Shown: one piece after another, positions 8,901-16,496 of the stretch
How positions within the stretch are numbered: the first letter of the stretch is position 1
Layout: the number at the start of each line of letters is the position of its first letter
Source of the DNA: Acidobacteriota bacterium
Lineage (GTDB): Bacteria > Acidobacteriota > Holophagae > Holophagales > Holophagaceae
Assembly (NCBI GenBank): GCA_016213735.1
Contig: JACQZU010000001.1
Coordinates: 1 to 33,914, forward strand
Reading direction: 5' to 3'
DNA: 33,914 nt
Position numbers and translations under genes: made by a program
The notes under the pieces: model-generated
Told to the model about the DNA's origin: nothing
Databases searched by the model: none
Seen by the model: only the letters and a program-made list of their open reading frames with translations

Positions 8901-9136
8901 TCAAGGTCGCCGAGGGCCGCCCCAACACGGTCGACCTCCTGAAGAACGGCGAAGTGCAGTGGGTGATCAACACGCCCCTGGGCCGGGACGCCTTCTCCGA
9001 CGGCAGCGCCATCCGCAAGGAGGCCCTGCGCCTCAAGCTGCCCTGCCTGACCAACATGAGCGCGGCCCTCGCGGCCTGCGAGGCCGTGGAGACCCTCCGG
9101 GACGAGCTCAAGGTCCGGGCCCTTCAGTCCCTGTGA
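5927..9136 (+). CDS. carB: Carbamoyl-phosphate synthase large (synthetase) subunit
   Basis: The 1069-residue protein makes carbamoyl phosphate from bicarbonate, ammonia and two ATP. The two homologous ATP-grasp halves are clear. Each has a [17 protein letters not shown] nucleotide strand (near residues 15 and 560), a glycine-rich loop (FTLGGSGGG in the first, FVLGGRAM in the second) and an EMNPR/EANPR metal-binding strand. The C-terminal ~140 residues form the MGS-like allosteric domain. Length fits the family (E. coli 1073). The ATG at 5927 is preceded by GAAGGA with 8-base spacing; a TTG at 5921 is too close to the SD. The extra palindrome before it may modulate CarB translation relative to CarA. 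Confidence 0.95.
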   Translation: MPKRSDIHSVLVLGSGPIQIGQACEFDYSGTQALKALREEGIRTVLLNSNPASIMTDPERADATYIEPLTLPILEKILEAEKPDALLPTVGGQTALNLAMEAHKAGVLQRLGVRLIGAQPEAIERGEDREVFKKLMDELGLETCRGGFAHNLEEARAIVRETGFPAILRPSFTLGGSGGGIAYNVEEFETILQRGLDLSPIRQVLVEESILGWKEFELEVVRDLDDNVEVICSIENIDPMGVHTGDSITVAPALTLTDPEYQRMREAAKAIMRGVGVETGGSNVQFALQPETARLVVVEMNPRVSRSSALASKATGFPIAWVATKLALGYRLWELPNVITLRTKAAFEPVLDYVVVKIPRFTFEKFPQARAELGTQMKSVGEVMAIGRSFQEALQKGLRSLEEGYPGLAGALEGRLDLSRLRERLLTPGPRRVFWIYQALQAGHSVEELARLTGISPWFLREMEEIVVLEGRLRGFALSRLPRELLEKAKRAGFGDAQIAAFCGASEAEVGALREKLGLRPVAKRVDTCAGEFVAETPYLYQTWEDHSEAPPTDRPKAIVLGSGPNRIGQGVEFDCCCVQAVEAIRAAGVEAILVNCNPETVSTDFDTSDRLYFEPLTYEDVKAVVDREAAGGQLLGVFTQFGGQTPLKLAGPLEAARVPLLGTPHKAILDAEDRRRFGEVLEKLGIPAAPWGTATSLEEARAVAERLGYPVMVRPSFVLGGRAMAVVFDDQDLERYVREAAVVSPGQPVLLDRYLDAAQELDVDLVCDGTDTAVCGVMAHIEEAGVHSGDSYAVFPPMGIEESILDTVQRQSRELALELGVRGLMNLQWALKDGVAYCLEANPRASRTVPFISKATGVTWAGVAARIGLGQSLKAQGVADGKALAVAVKGVVFPFSKFPGVDPVLGPEMKSTGEVMGIGESFGEAYAKALTAAGVSLPLSGTVFLSVSRRDKDRLPELARRLTGLGFGLCATEGTARRLEEALGLKVRRIFKVAEGRPNTVDLLKNGEVQWVINTPLGRDAFSDGSAIRKEALRLKLPCLTNMSAALAACEAVETLRDELKVRALQSL

Positions 9137-9257
9137 TCTCGTCCAGGGAGGGGCCCCCGTCCCCGGCATCCTCCCACCTCCGCCCGGCCCGGCCGCCGGG
9201 CGCGGCTTCCCGCCTCCTCCTCCGGAGGCCATGGGACAATGCTCTCGAGGTGCCGCC

Positions 9258-9668
9258 ATGCCCCGCACGGACCAGGACAAGATCCAGGCCTTCCTCTCGG
9301 AAGGACCTTACGCGGTGGTGGGCGCCAGCACCGACCGCGACAAGTACGGCAACAAGGTGCTCCGCTGCTACCAGCAGCACGGGCGGGAGGTCTATCCGAT
9401 CAACCCCAAGGCCCCCGAGGTGGAGGGCCTCAAGGCCTTCCCGGGCCTGGCGGAGCTCCCCGTTCCCGTGAAGGGCCTCTCGGTGATCACCCCCCCGGCG
9501 GTCACGGAGTCGGTGGTGCGGGAGGCCGCGCGCCTGGGCATCCCCCGGGTGTGGATGCAGCCCGGAGCCGAGAGCCCGCAGGCCGTGGCCCTGGCCGAGG
9601 AGCTGGGCCTGGAGGTCATCGCCGGAGGGCCCTGCCTCCTCGTGGTGCTGGGCTACCACGAACACTGA
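9258..9668 (+). CDS. CoA-binding domain protein (YccU-like)
   Basis: The 136-residue protein is a single CoA_binding Rossmann domain. It has YAVVGASTDRDKYGNKV near the N terminus, YPINPKAPEVEG at strand 2, and IPRVWMQPGAES near residues 94-105. This arrangement is typical of the small YccU/succinyl-CoA-synthetase-alpha-like proteins, which bind CoA or a similar nucleotide; their physiological role is not settled. The ATG at 9258 with GAGGTG upstream is preferred, since family homology starts just after it. An earlier in-frame ATG at 9231 adds nine unrelated residues and has GGAGG only 2 bases away. Strong hairpins follow the gene. Confidence 0.85.
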   Translation: MPRTDQDKIQAFLSEGPYAVVGASTDRDKYGNKVLRCYQQHGREVYPINPKAPEVEGLKAFPGLAELPVPVKGLSVITPPAVTESVVREAARLGIPRVWMQPGAESPQAVALAEELGLEVIAGGPCLLVVLGYHEH

Positions 9669-9676
9669 GCGCGGGT

Positions 9677-9791
9677 GTGGGGGCCGAGCGCAGCGGGGCC
9701 CCCACGGAGTATCAAGCGTAGGCCCGGCTGCGCCGGGCCGGAGCGCGGGGTGTGGGGGCCCAGGCGGGCGAAGCCCGCCGTTTGCCCCCAC
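9677..9791. repeat. Cluster of three strong hairpins between convergent genes
   Basis: Hairpin A has stem 9677-9685/9697-9705 (GTGGGGGCC/GGCCCCCAC). Hairpin B has stem 9721-9727/9733-9739. Hairpin C has outer stem 9752-9759/9784-9791 and inner stem 9763-9769/9773-9779. A and C share flanks (GCG-GGTGTGGGGGCC on the left, CCCCCACGGA--ATCA on the right), so they look like duplicated REP-type units. The cluster lies between the convergent CoA-binding and zeta-like genes and probably acts as a bidirectional terminator. No T-run is present. Confidence 0.65.
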
Positions 9792-9825
9792 GGAACATCA
9801 GGCCAGGCCGAGGGCCTTCCGCACC

Positions 9826-10815
9826 TCAAGGTTTTCCTGCTGGTGCGCCTGGACCACCTTCGGGACTTCGCTGAGCCATAGCCTGGCAAATTCGACGGAG
9901 GAGACGATCCGCTTCTCCTCGCCGCCATGGGTCGAGCGAACGGTTGAGTCCTGCGAGCACGTCTCGCGAGTACCATGCCTGGGGGTCATCGGTCTGGGTC
10001 CTTAGGAGGGTAAGGTACGCGCCCTGGAGACGGTTTGCAAGTTCCCTCGCGGCGGGCTTGGGACGGCGGGAAATTTGCTCCAGGGCCTCCCGCCCCTCGG
10101 CCATCCGGCTGCCCTCCCCCTCGTCCGCCTGGATGTGATAGAGAACCAAGTCCCGGCCGATCTGGCTGCCCAGGTTCAGGAAGGTGTAGGGGGCCTGCGC
10201 GTGGGTGCGGGCCATGCGGTCCAGGGGCACATAGCGCCCCTCCCGTTCCGAGCGGTCCAACATGGCCCGGAGGGCCCCCGCAGGGGTGCGGTCGGTGTAG
10301 GCCACGTGCACCTCGTTGCCCATGGGTCTCACCCGCCGGATCAGGAAGCGCATGGCGTCCGGGTCGGTGTGGGGAGCGTCCAGGATCGCGCCGAAGGTGT
10401 GGCCCAGGGCCAGGGCCCCCGTGGTCTTGCCCGTGGCCTGGCCCCCCATGAGGATCAGCACCGGATCCCGGGCCGCCAGGTCCAGGGCCCGGTCCCTCAG
10501 GAGCTTGCCCACCTGGTTCATGGACACCACGGCCCGGCATTCCGAATCCTCCAGGGCTTCGTAGCCCTGGGTGGGATTGGCGGCCAGGGTGGGCAGCAGG
10601 GTGGCGGCCAAGTCGCCGTTGACCAGGCGCCCCCCGAAGGCGTCCGGAAGCCGGGAATAACCCATGATGGCGGCGGCGGGATCCGCCGCCAGGCCTTCCG
10701 CCTCCTGTTCCAGGGCCGACCGCCGCCGGGCCTTGTGCTCCTCCCCGAGCTCCCAGTAGGACAGCCGGAGGTGCCGGGGCACCTGCTGCCAGGGCGGGAT
10801 GGGTGGGCTCGGCAT
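9826..10815 (-). CDS. Zeta-toxin-like P-loop kinase domain protein, probable C-terminal frameshift
   Basis: As read, 329 residues. The N-terminal ~115 residues are helical and unassigned. A Walker A motif GGQATGKTT follows (124-132). Then comes a run with the order DAPHTDPD, RVRPMGNEVHVAYTDR and R-SEREGRYVP, which resembles zeta toxins and related nucleotide/UDP-sugar kinases. No antitoxin gene is adjacent. The last ~30 residues are Pro/Gly-rich with poor third-position GC. The next frame, ending at 9798, encodes a better-behaved helical tail (VEFARLWLSEVPKVVQAHQQ). A one-base shift at about 9920-9930 (in GGCGGCGAGGAG on the minus strand) would join them. It may be a genuine frameshift, a sequencing error or the true end. 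A kinase role is likely; toxicity is uncertain. Confidence 0.6.
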   Translation of the reverse strand: MPSPPIPPWQQVPRHLRLSYWELGEEHKARRRSALEQEAEGLAADPAAAIMGYSRLPDAFGGRLVNGDLAATLLPTLAANPTQGYEALEDSECRAVVSMNQVGKLLRDRALDLAARDPVLILMGGQATGKTTGALALGHTFGAILDAPHTDPDAMRFLIRRVRPMGNEVHVAYTDRTPAGALRAMLDRSEREGRYVPLDRMARTHAQAPYTFLNLGSQIGRDLVLYHIQADEGEGSRMAEGREALEQISRRPKPAARELANRLQGAYLTLLRTQTDDPQAWYSRDVLAGLNRSLDPWRRGEADRLLRRICQAMAQRSPEGGPGAPAGKP

Positions 10816-10874
10816 GGGGTCCCGCCATCATTCCCCAGGAGCGGATGCCTGTCCACGCACCCGGGGGCGCCAGC

Positions 10875-10880
10875 TATCCT
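10875..10880 (+). promoter_or_regulatory. Putative -10 (TATCCT) of the FabD-like gene, leaderless spacing
   Basis: TATCCT is followed by 7 bases (GGCTTCC) and then the ATG at 10888. There is no Shine-Dalgarno. This spacing would put the transcript start at or next to the ATG. No convincing -35 is seen. Confidence 0.35.
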
Positions 10881-10887
10881 GGCTTCC

Positions 10888-11775
10888 ATGCTGGCCCCCG
10901 TCCTCCTCTTTCCCGGCCAGGGCGCCGAGGCCGTGGGCATGTCCCGGGGCTGGGAGCGCGTGGACGAGTGGGCCGCGGCCCTCGAGGAGGCCGAGGGACA
11001 CTGCGGTCAGCCGCTGCGGGCCTGGATGGCCTCCGGCCCCGAGGAGGAGCTCCGGGCCCAGCGCCACGCCCCCAACGCGGTCATCGCCCACTCGGTGGGG
11101 GTCTACAGGGCCCACCGGGCCCGGGGCCTGGCCCTGCCTGCGGCCGCGGCGGGGCACAGCGCGGGCTATTTCTCCGCCCTGGTGGCCGCGGGCGCCGTGT
11201 CTCTCCCAGCCGTCCTGGACCTCATCCGCCACACCGAGGACCTGGCGGACGCCCGCTTCCCACCCGGCAGCATGGGCATGGCCTTCGTGGTGGGCCTGAG
11301 CCCCGGCGAGCTCGACCTGCAACTGGGGGCCTTGCCGGCCCTGGCCCGCTCCAACATCAACGGGCGGGCCAGCTTCACGGCCTCGGGACCCGCGGAGGAC
11401 CTGGACCTCCTGGTGGAGCGCTGCCAGGCCCTGGGCGCGAGGGCCGGGCGACTGCCCGTGCGGCAGCCCCTTCACGGGCCCCACATGACCCCCCTGCTCC
11501 CGGACCTGTCGCGCCGGCTGGCGGGGATCCGTCCCGCCCCGCCCCGCTTCCCCCTCTGCTCGGGCCGGGATGGGCGCCTGATTCTGGAGGGCGGGGAGGC
11601 GTGGGAGGAGGCCATCGCCAGCGTGGCCCTCCCCGTGGACTGGATCCGGGTGGTGGCAGGCCTGGCCTCCTTCGGGGGCGAGTGGCTGGAATGCGGCCCC
11701 GGGGCCAGCCTCGCCCGACTCACCCGCTGGCTGGACCGCCAGCGGGCCGTCCGCAGCCTGGATCCGCCGGAATGA
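10888..11775 (+). CDS. Malonyl-CoA:ACP transacylase-like acyltransferase
   Basis: The 295-residue protein has the FabD acyltransferase layout: LFPGQGA at the N terminus (7-13), nucleophile Ser91 in GHSAGYFSAL, Arg114 (IRHTEDL) in the position of the carboxylate-binding arginine, N-INGR--FTASG (156-167) and His196 in VRQPLHGPHM. It is expected to move malonyl or a related acyl group from CoA to acyl carrier protein. No other fatty-acid gene is nearby, whereas fabD proper usually sits in a fab cluster. It may therefore be a second, divergent transacylase. The start follows the TATCCT hexamer. It is divergent from the zeta-like gene. Confidence 0.75.
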   Translation: MLAPVLLFPGQGAEAVGMSRGWERVDEWAAALEEAEGHCGQPLRAWMASGPEEELRAQRHAPNAVIAHSVGVYRAHRARGLALPAAAAGHSAGYFSALVAAGAVSLPAVLDLIRHTEDLADARFPPGSMGMAFVVGLSPGELDLQLGALPALARSNINGRASFTASGPAEDLDLLVERCQALGARAGRLPVRQPLHGPHMTPLLPDLSRRLAGIRPAPPRFPLCSGRDGRLILEGGEAWEEAIASVALPVDWIRVVAGLASFGGEWLECGPGASLARLTRWLDRQRAVRSLDPPE

Positions 11776-11828
11776 CTGGCCGGGCGGCTTGAAGTGGCCT
11801 AGGATCAGGCATTCCATTTGGCCCCCCC

Positions 11829-13646
11829 ATGGACCCCCTCCGGCTGAGCCTCACCGAGGCCTCCTCCAACCGTTTCGCCCAGGTGCTCTACCGTTGCCTC
11901 GAGGAGGTGGGGAGCACCAAGGGGGTCTTCTACCTGCGCCGGGAGGACGGCAGCTTCTTCCACGTGTGCCACTACGGCTGGCCCCGGGGCAGCGCCCCCC
12001 CCGACCCGATCCCCGCCCAGGACGGCCTGCTGATCCTGGCCCAGCGGGAAAAGCGGAGCTTCGCCGCCAACGAGCTCCGGGACTTCCCCGAGTTGGCCCC
12101 CTTCGGGGAAGGCGGCGAGAGTCCCCGCTTCCTCGTCACCCCCCTCTACGACGCGGGGGAGTGGATCGGCCTCCTGCTCCAGCGGCACCGGATCCGGAAC
12201 CAGCCCTTCGACGTCGCACGCGACGAGCGCCCCACCCTCCGCATCGGGGAGGAACTCGTCGCCATGGTCAGGGAACTCACCCACCCGGTGCCCCTCCCCT
12301 CCGGACCCTCCTCCCCCGAGTCCACGGCGGCGGGCCTCCGCGCCACCGCCCCGACGGAGACCGCAGGGACCCCGGAGGCGGGAGGACCCTTCCCGCCGCA
12401 GGAGGTGGCCGGGGGGGCCCCCAGCGTCGGGCTGATCCCGGACCTGCCTGAGGAAGCCGCGCCCCAGGCCTCCCAGCCTCCGGGCCAGGAACCCACCGAA
12501 GGCTTCCGGAGCGGGGCCCGCCCCGGGGAGGCCTTCGGCGTCCTGCCCTGGGAACAGGAGAAGGCCTCCCCCGTCCACCGCCTCGAGACCCCCCGGCCCC
12601 CGGAAGGGCCCCAGCCGGTGGGCACCCGCAAGCCCGGGAAGATCCCGCCCGAACTGCGGGCCTTCTGGTGGGACGCCGCGGCCATCCTGCACGACCTCGT
12701 GCCCTTCGACGCGGCGGTCCTCTGGATGGACGAGGCCGACGAATTGCGCCCCGTCCTGGGGTGGAGTCCGGGGATCCTCTCCCCGGCCCTCAAGCAGCAG
12801 ATCCTGGGCCACCTCACCTTCCTGGTGCCGGGCCTGGACCAGAAACAGTTGCACCTGGTCAGCCGTTCCGCGGGCAAGGACCCGGTTCCCATGGACGGGG
12901 TCTTCCAGGCCCAGACCCACCTGCTCCTCGGCGAGGAAGGGGGCGGGAAGGACCTCCTCCTGCTCTTCCGCCTCGCGGAAAGCCCCTTCACCGGCAAGGA
13001 GACGGTCAAGACCGGCAAACTGGGCCGCCTGGTGACGGCCCAGCTCCACGAGCACCGCATCCACGAGCGCTACCACCGGGCCTTCCTCAGCGTGAGCCAC
13101 CGCATCCTGCGCGCCGGCGAGGGGCGCCACCCCCAGCTCCGGGCCCACAGCCTCGGCGCGGCCAAGCTCGCCCGGGGTCTCGGGCTCTGGATGAACCTGC
13201 CCACCCTCGAGGTGGAGGCCCTCACCATCGCCGCGATCCTCCACGACGTGGGCCAGCTGCTGCTGGATCCCGCGCTCCTGGCCAGACCCGACCCCAGCGC
13301 GGAGGAACTCGCCAAGATCCGCACCCACCCGGTCCTGGCGGGCACCTTCCTGAAGGACTTCGCCTTCCCCTTCGAGGTCCTGAAGGTGATCCGGCACCAT
13401 CACGAGCGGTGGGACGGGACGGGGTACCCCGACGGCATCGGCGGCACGGCCATTCCGCTGGCGAGCCGCATCATCTTTGTGGTGGACGCCTACCAGGCCA
13501 TGACCTCCGGGGCCGCGGACCGGCACCCCCTGACCTCCGCCCAGGCGGTGGACGAACTGCGCCGGAACGCCGGAACCCAGTTCGACCCCGACGTGGTGGA
13601 CCAGTTCTGCGCCATGATCCGCCGTCCCGAGCCGGACGAGGGCTGA
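11829..13646 (+). CDS. GAF-like/HD-GYP domain protein (probable cyclic-di-GMP phosphodiesterase)
   Basis: 605 residues. Residues 1-150 look like a GAF-type sensor domain (FYLRREDGSFF...YGWPRG; FLVTPLYDAGEWIGLLLQ). A proline-rich linker (about 152-270) is followed by a second, weaker GAF-like region (280-415). The C-terminal 430-595 is HD-GYP: HD at 472-473 (LHDVG), His500, HHHERWDGTGYPDG (523-536) and Asp553 in VVDAYQAMTS. These metal ligands and the GYP motif indicate hydrolysis of c-di-GMP or a related cyclic dinucleotide. It is cytoplasmic, with no membrane segment. A TAGGAT hexamer lies at 11800. The pseudopilin and carboxypeptidase genes follow, but no operon is proven. Confidence 0.85.
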   Translation: MDPLRLSLTEASSNRFAQVLYRCLEEVGSTKGVFYLRREDGSFFHVCHYGWPRGSAPPDPIPAQDGLLILAQREKRSFAANELRDFPELAPFGEGGESPRFLVTPLYDAGEWIGLLLQRHRIRNQPFDVARDERPTLRIGEELVAMVRELTHPVPLPSGPSSPESTAAGLRATAPTETAGTPEAGGPFPPQEVAGGAPSVGLIPDLPEEAAPQASQPPGQEPTEGFRSGARPGEAFGVLPWEQEKASPVHRLETPRPPEGPQPVGTRKPGKIPPELRAFWWDAAAILHDLVPFDAAVLWMDEADELRPVLGWSPGILSPALKQQILGHLTFLVPGLDQKQLHLVSRSAGKDPVPMDGVFQAQTHLLLGEEGGGKDLLLLFRLAESPFTGKETVKTGKLGRLVTAQLHEHRIHERYHRAFLSVSHRILRAGEGRHPQLRAHSLGAAKLARGLGLWMNLPTLEVEALTIAAILHDVGQLLLDPALLARPDPSAEELAKIRTHPVLAGTFLKDFAFPFEVLKVIRHHHERWDGTGYPDGIGGTAIPLASRIIFVVDAYQAMTSGAADRHPLTSAQAVDELRRNAGTQFDPDVVDQFCAMIRRPEPDEG

Positions 13647-13695
13647 AGGTCCGGAACCTCGCGGCTCCGGGGACCATCCAGTACCCTGGAAGAAG

Positions 13696-14460
13696 ATGAG
13701 CGCGCGCCCGGAATCCGCCCCGCCCAGCCCCGCCCCGGGGAATGGCCAGGCTGCGGCCCTGCGCGGACCCTCTCCCTCCGGCCTCCTTCCCGGGCCCCAG
13801 GGCCGGAGGGTCCTCCGGAGCCGCTCCCAATCCGGCTTCATCATCTCGGTATCGCCTGCGGCGATACGCGAGGCCTCCGCATCAGGCCCCGCACCGGGAT
13901 CCCCCAGCCTGCCGCCACCGAAAGCCCGCTCCCAATCCGGCTTCATCATGGCCCTGCTGCTGGTGTTCATGGTGATCATGGGGATCCTGCTGATGAAGGC
14001 GCAGCCCTACGCCATCGCCCAGGTGCAGCGTGAGAAGGAGGCGGAACTGATCTTCCGGGGGGAGGCCATTGCCCGGGCCATCCGCGTCTACCAGTTGCGG
14101 ACCGGCGGCTATCCTCCCTCGCTCGGATCCCTGACCGAACTGCGGCCCCGCATCATCCGGAGGGTCTACGAAGAACCCATGAGCAAGGACGGGGAGTGGC
14201 GGAAGATCTACCAGGTCCAGCCCGGCGTCACCGGCAGCACCGCGGGCCTGCCGATCATCGGCGTGGCCAGCACCAGCGACGCCCAGGGCTACCGGAAATA
14301 CAAGGGCCGGGAACTCTACAGCGACTGGATCTTCTCGGCCACCGACACGGTGCTGGGAATGCCTCAGGGGGCCCAGGTACCTCCGGTTCCCCAGCTTCCG
14401 ACCGGGACCGGCAAGGATGCCCAGCCCCCGTCGTCGCCCCCGGCCGGGGACAAGAAGTAG
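13696..14460 (+). CDS. Type II secretion/type IV pilus pseudopilin-like protein with duplicated prepilin site
   Basis: 254 residues. The core is RSQSGF (residues 78-83), a hydrophobic helix (MALLLVFMVIMGILLMKA) and then QREKEAELIFRGEAIARAIRVY and GGYPPSLGSLTEL. This is the GspG-like pseudopilin family seen in Acidobacteria and Geobacter. Cleavage would be expected between Gly82 and Phe83, but Glu at +5 is absent. The leader is abnormally long (about 80 residues) and contains a second RSQSGFI at 43-49, because a 24-base sequence is repeated 105 bases apart (13821-13844, 13926-13949), in frame. The tail is Pro/Gln-rich. The ATG at 13696 has GGAAGAAG just upstream; a start nearer the helix is possible. 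dacB starts 4 bases after the stop. Confidence 0.7.
   Translation: MSARPESAPPSPAPGNGQAAALRGPSPSGLLPGPQGRRVLRSRSQSGFIISVSPAAIREASASGPAPGSPSLPPPKARSQSGFIMALLLVFMVIMGILLMKAQPYAIAQVQREKEAELIFRGEAIARAIRVYQLRTGGYPPSLGSLTELRPRIIRRVYEEPMSKDGEWRKIYQVQPGVTGSTAGLPIIGVASTSDAQGYRKYKGRELYSDWIFSATDTVLGMPQGAQVPPVPQLPTGTGKDAQPPSSPPAGDKK
13821..13949. repeat. In-frame 24-bp direct repeat flanking a palindrome-bearing insert
   Basis: The repeat copies are 13821-13844 and 13926-13949 (24 identical bases, offset 105 = 35 codons). Between them lies a perfect 8-bp hairpin GTATCGCC-TGC-GGCGATAC (13849-13867). The pattern looks like an inserted palindromic element with duplicated target, or a tandem duplication that kept the reading frame. 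Confidence 0.75.
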
Positions 14461-14464
14461 CCTC

Positions 14465-15604
14465 ATGCGGAGGTCCCTCCACCTTCTCCTGGCCTGGGGG
14501 CTGGCGCTCCCGCTCCTCGCGGGAGCGGATTTCCAGGCCTGGGTGCGTCGCCAGGAGGCCAAGGGCACCCGGGTCTCCGCCGGGCTATGGGACCTGGCCA
14601 CGGGCAAGGCCGTGGAGGGGCACCACGCCGACACCGCCCTCGTCCCGGCCTCCACCACCAAGGTGGTCTCCTCCTATGCGATCCTCCGCACCTGGAAGCC
14701 GGACTTCCTCCTGGAGACCGAAGCCTGGGGGGACCTCCAGGGCGGCGCCGTCCGGGGGGACCTGGTGCTCAAGGGCGGGGGGGACCCCTTCCTCACCGAC
14801 GAGCGGATCTGGCTTCTGGCCCGGGAGCTGAAGGCGGCCGGGGTCCTGCGGGTGACGGGCCGCCTGAAGCTGGACCAGAGCGCCTTCGACGGCCAGCGCT
14901 TTGGCAACGGCTGGGAGAACACCAGCGCCAACACCACTCCGCCCATCGCCGCCCTCAGCGTGAACTTCAACCGCGACCCCGCCGGGCGCCTCGTGGGCGA
15001 TCCGGACCGCCTGGCCCTGGACACCCTCCACCGCATCTTCACGGAGGCGGGCATCGCCATCGAGGGCGGCCCCCCCAACGGCGCGCCCCGGAAGCTTTTG
15101 GCCTTCCCCTCCCCGCCGCTCCGGCAGCTGGTGGGGGACATCAACAAGTTCAGCAACAACTTCATGATCGAGATGCTCGTGAAGCGCTTCGGGGACGGCT
15201 CCTGGCCCAGGGGCATCCAGCGGATCCAGAGGTTCTACCAGGAGGCCTATGCCCTCCCCCCCTCGAAGCTGGCGATCACCGACGGCAGCGGCCTCAGCAA
15301 GGACAACCTGCTTTCCGCCAAGACCCTGGCGGTGGTCCTGCGGGGGGCCTGGCACGACTTCGAGGTGGGCCCCGAATTCGCCGCCAGCCTCAAGGTGATC
15401 GGCGGCGAGCCCTGGAAACTGCGCGTCAAGGACCCCAACCTGGCCCGCCGGGTGCGGGTGAAGACCGGCCACCTCAGCGGCGTGAGTTCCGCCTGCGGGT
15501 ACCTCCAGACCCCCGACGGCAAGCTGCGGGTCTTCGCCATCCTCCTGAACGGGAACTGCCAGGAGAACGACGTGTGGGAGCAGGTGAGCCGCTGGGCGAA
15601 CTGA
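14465..15604 (+). CDS. dacB: D-alanyl-D-alanine carboxypeptidase/endopeptidase (PBP4 type, S13)
   Basis: The 379-residue protein has a signal peptide (LHLLLAWGLALPLLAGA, cleavage near 21). It carries the three penicillin-binding motifs in order: STTK (nucleophile Ser63, Lys66), SNN (230-232) and KTG (333-335). The long insert between the first two motifs is typical of the S13/PBP4 family, which trims or cuts peptidoglycan cross-links in the periplasm. Length is somewhat short for the family (E. coli 477). The ATG at 14465 is chosen because the signal peptide begins there; an upstream in-frame ATG at 14417 lies inside the pseudopilin gene. The 4-base gap from the pseudopilin suggests co-transcription. 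Confidence 0.9.
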   Translation: MRRSLHLLLAWGLALPLLAGADFQAWVRRQEAKGTRVSAGLWDLATGKAVEGHHADTALVPASTTKVVSSYAILRTWKPDFLLETEAWGDLQGGAVRGDLVLKGGGDPFLTDERIWLLARELKAAGVLRVTGRLKLDQSAFDGQRFGNGWENTSANTTPPIAALSVNFNRDPAGRLVGDPDRLALDTLHRIFTEAGIAIEGGPPNGAPRKLLAFPSPPLRQLVGDINKFSNNFMIEMLVKRFGDGSWPRGIQRIQRFYQEAYALPPSKLAITDGSGLSKDNLLSAKTLAVVLRGAWHDFEVGPEFAASLKVIGGEPWKLRVKDPNLARRVRVKTGHLSGVSSACGYLQTPDGKLRVFAILLNGNCQENDVWEQVSRWAN

Positions 15605-15694
15605 TTCCCTCGGGGGCGGGCTCGCACCCCGCGCCCTCCTCCATTGTCACCGCTCCCTCCTTCATCCGATGATCAATGCTCCCGGAGGGCCTCC

Positions 15695-16360
15695 ATGACC
15701 ACCCCCATCGCGGCGATCGTCGGCGTGGGTCCGGGCATCGGGCTGGCGGTGGCGCGGCGCTTCGCGAAGGGGGGGATGGACCTGGCCCTCATCTCGCGGG
15801 ACATGGGGCCCCTGGAGGGGTTCCGGGACACGCTGGCGCCGATCGGCGGAAAGGTGCACCTCTACGAGTGCGACGCGGGGGAGCACGTCCCCCTGGCCAA
15901 GGTGTTCCAAGAGATCCGGGAGCACCAGGGAACCCCCGACGCGCTCGTGTACAACGCCTCCGTGATGAAGGAGGTGCCCGCCTCGCGGGTGAGTCCCGAG
16001 GGCCTGGCGCGTGAGTTCAGGACCAACTGCCTGGGCGCCCTGGTGAGCGCCCACGAGGTTCTCCCAGGGATGCGGAAGCGGGGGCGGGGCAGCATCCTCT
16101 TCACCGGCGGGGGCCTGGCCCTCAAACCCCACCACAAGCTAGCCAGCCTCAGCATCGGCAAGGGCGCCGTCCGGACCCTGGCCCTCATGCTGGCGGAGGA
16201 ACTGGAGCCCGAGGGCATCCACGTGGCCACCGTCACCGTGGACGGCTTCGTGCAGCCCGGAACACGCCTGGATCCCGACACCATCGCCGAGGAGTTCTGG
16301 AAGCTCCACCGTCAGCCCCCGGGGGCCTGGACCCGCGAGGTCGTGCTGTCCCAGGGCTGA
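15695..16360 (+). CDS. SDR-family protein lacking the catalytic Ser/Tyr
   Basis: The 221-residue Rossmann protein has GVGPGIG at 9-15 (the SDR cofactor loop), VYNAS in place of the usual NNAG, and RGSILFTGGG at the strand before the active site. The position of the catalytic YxxxK reads LSIGK, keeping Lys but not Tyr, and the usual Ser is replaced in the TGGG segment. So it is related to short-chain dehydrogenases, but classic hydride-transfer chemistry is doubtful. It could be a divergent reductase or a nucleotide-binding non-enzyme. The ATG at 15695 has CGGAGGG upstream. Expression is probably separate from dacB (about 90-base gap). Confidence 0.75.
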   Translation: MTTPIAAIVGVGPGIGLAVARRFAKGGMDLALISRDMGPLEGFRDTLAPIGGKVHLYECDAGEHVPLAKVFQEIREHQGTPDALVYNASVMKEVPASRVSPEGLAREFRTNCLGALVSAHEVLPGMRKRGRGSILFTGGGLALKPHHKLASLSIGKGAVRTLALMLAEELEPEGIHVATVTVDGFVQPGTRLDPDTIAEEFWKLHRQPPGAWTREVVLSQG

Positions 16361-16399
16361 GGGTGCAATGACCTCTCCCCGAGGCCTCCCGCCCGGCTT

Positions 16400-16444
16400 G
16401 GTTCGGGTCCGCCGGAGGCGTTTTCGCGGGGGCCTCCGGGAACC
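16400..16444 (+). terminator. Hairpin after the SDR gene
   Basis: Inner stem CCGGAGGC/GCCTCCGG (16412-16419/16432-16439) with a 12-base loop, and outer GGTTC/GAACC (16400-16404/16440-16444). No T-run follows, so termination is only possible. It lies between the SDR gene and clpS. Confidence 0.4.
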
Positions 16445-16484
16445 CTCGGCCCCCCCGCCCTCCACGGAGCCCCCCGAGGCACAC

Positions 16485-16490
16485 TAGAAT
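16485..16490 (+). promoter_or_regulatory. Putative -10 (TAGAAT) of clpS, leaderless spacing
   Basis: TAGAAT ends 6 bases (GCGACC) before the clpS ATG at 16497, the distance expected when transcription starts on the A of the start codon. There is no Shine-Dalgarno. No clear -35. Confidence 0.4.
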
Positions 16491-16496
16491 GCGACC

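Noticed and set aside
4520-9280. A 1586-codon open frame antisense to carA-carB
   Set aside because: It is a by-product of high third-position GC in the sense genes. It is compositionally biased (Gly/His/Val-rich), has no recognisable domain, and carAB is certain on the other strand.
11805-13979. A 724-codon antisense frame with a repeated MMKPDWER
   Set aside because: The repeat is simply the antisense reading of the duplicated 24-base block in the pseudopilin gene; the rest mirrors the HD-GYP gene.
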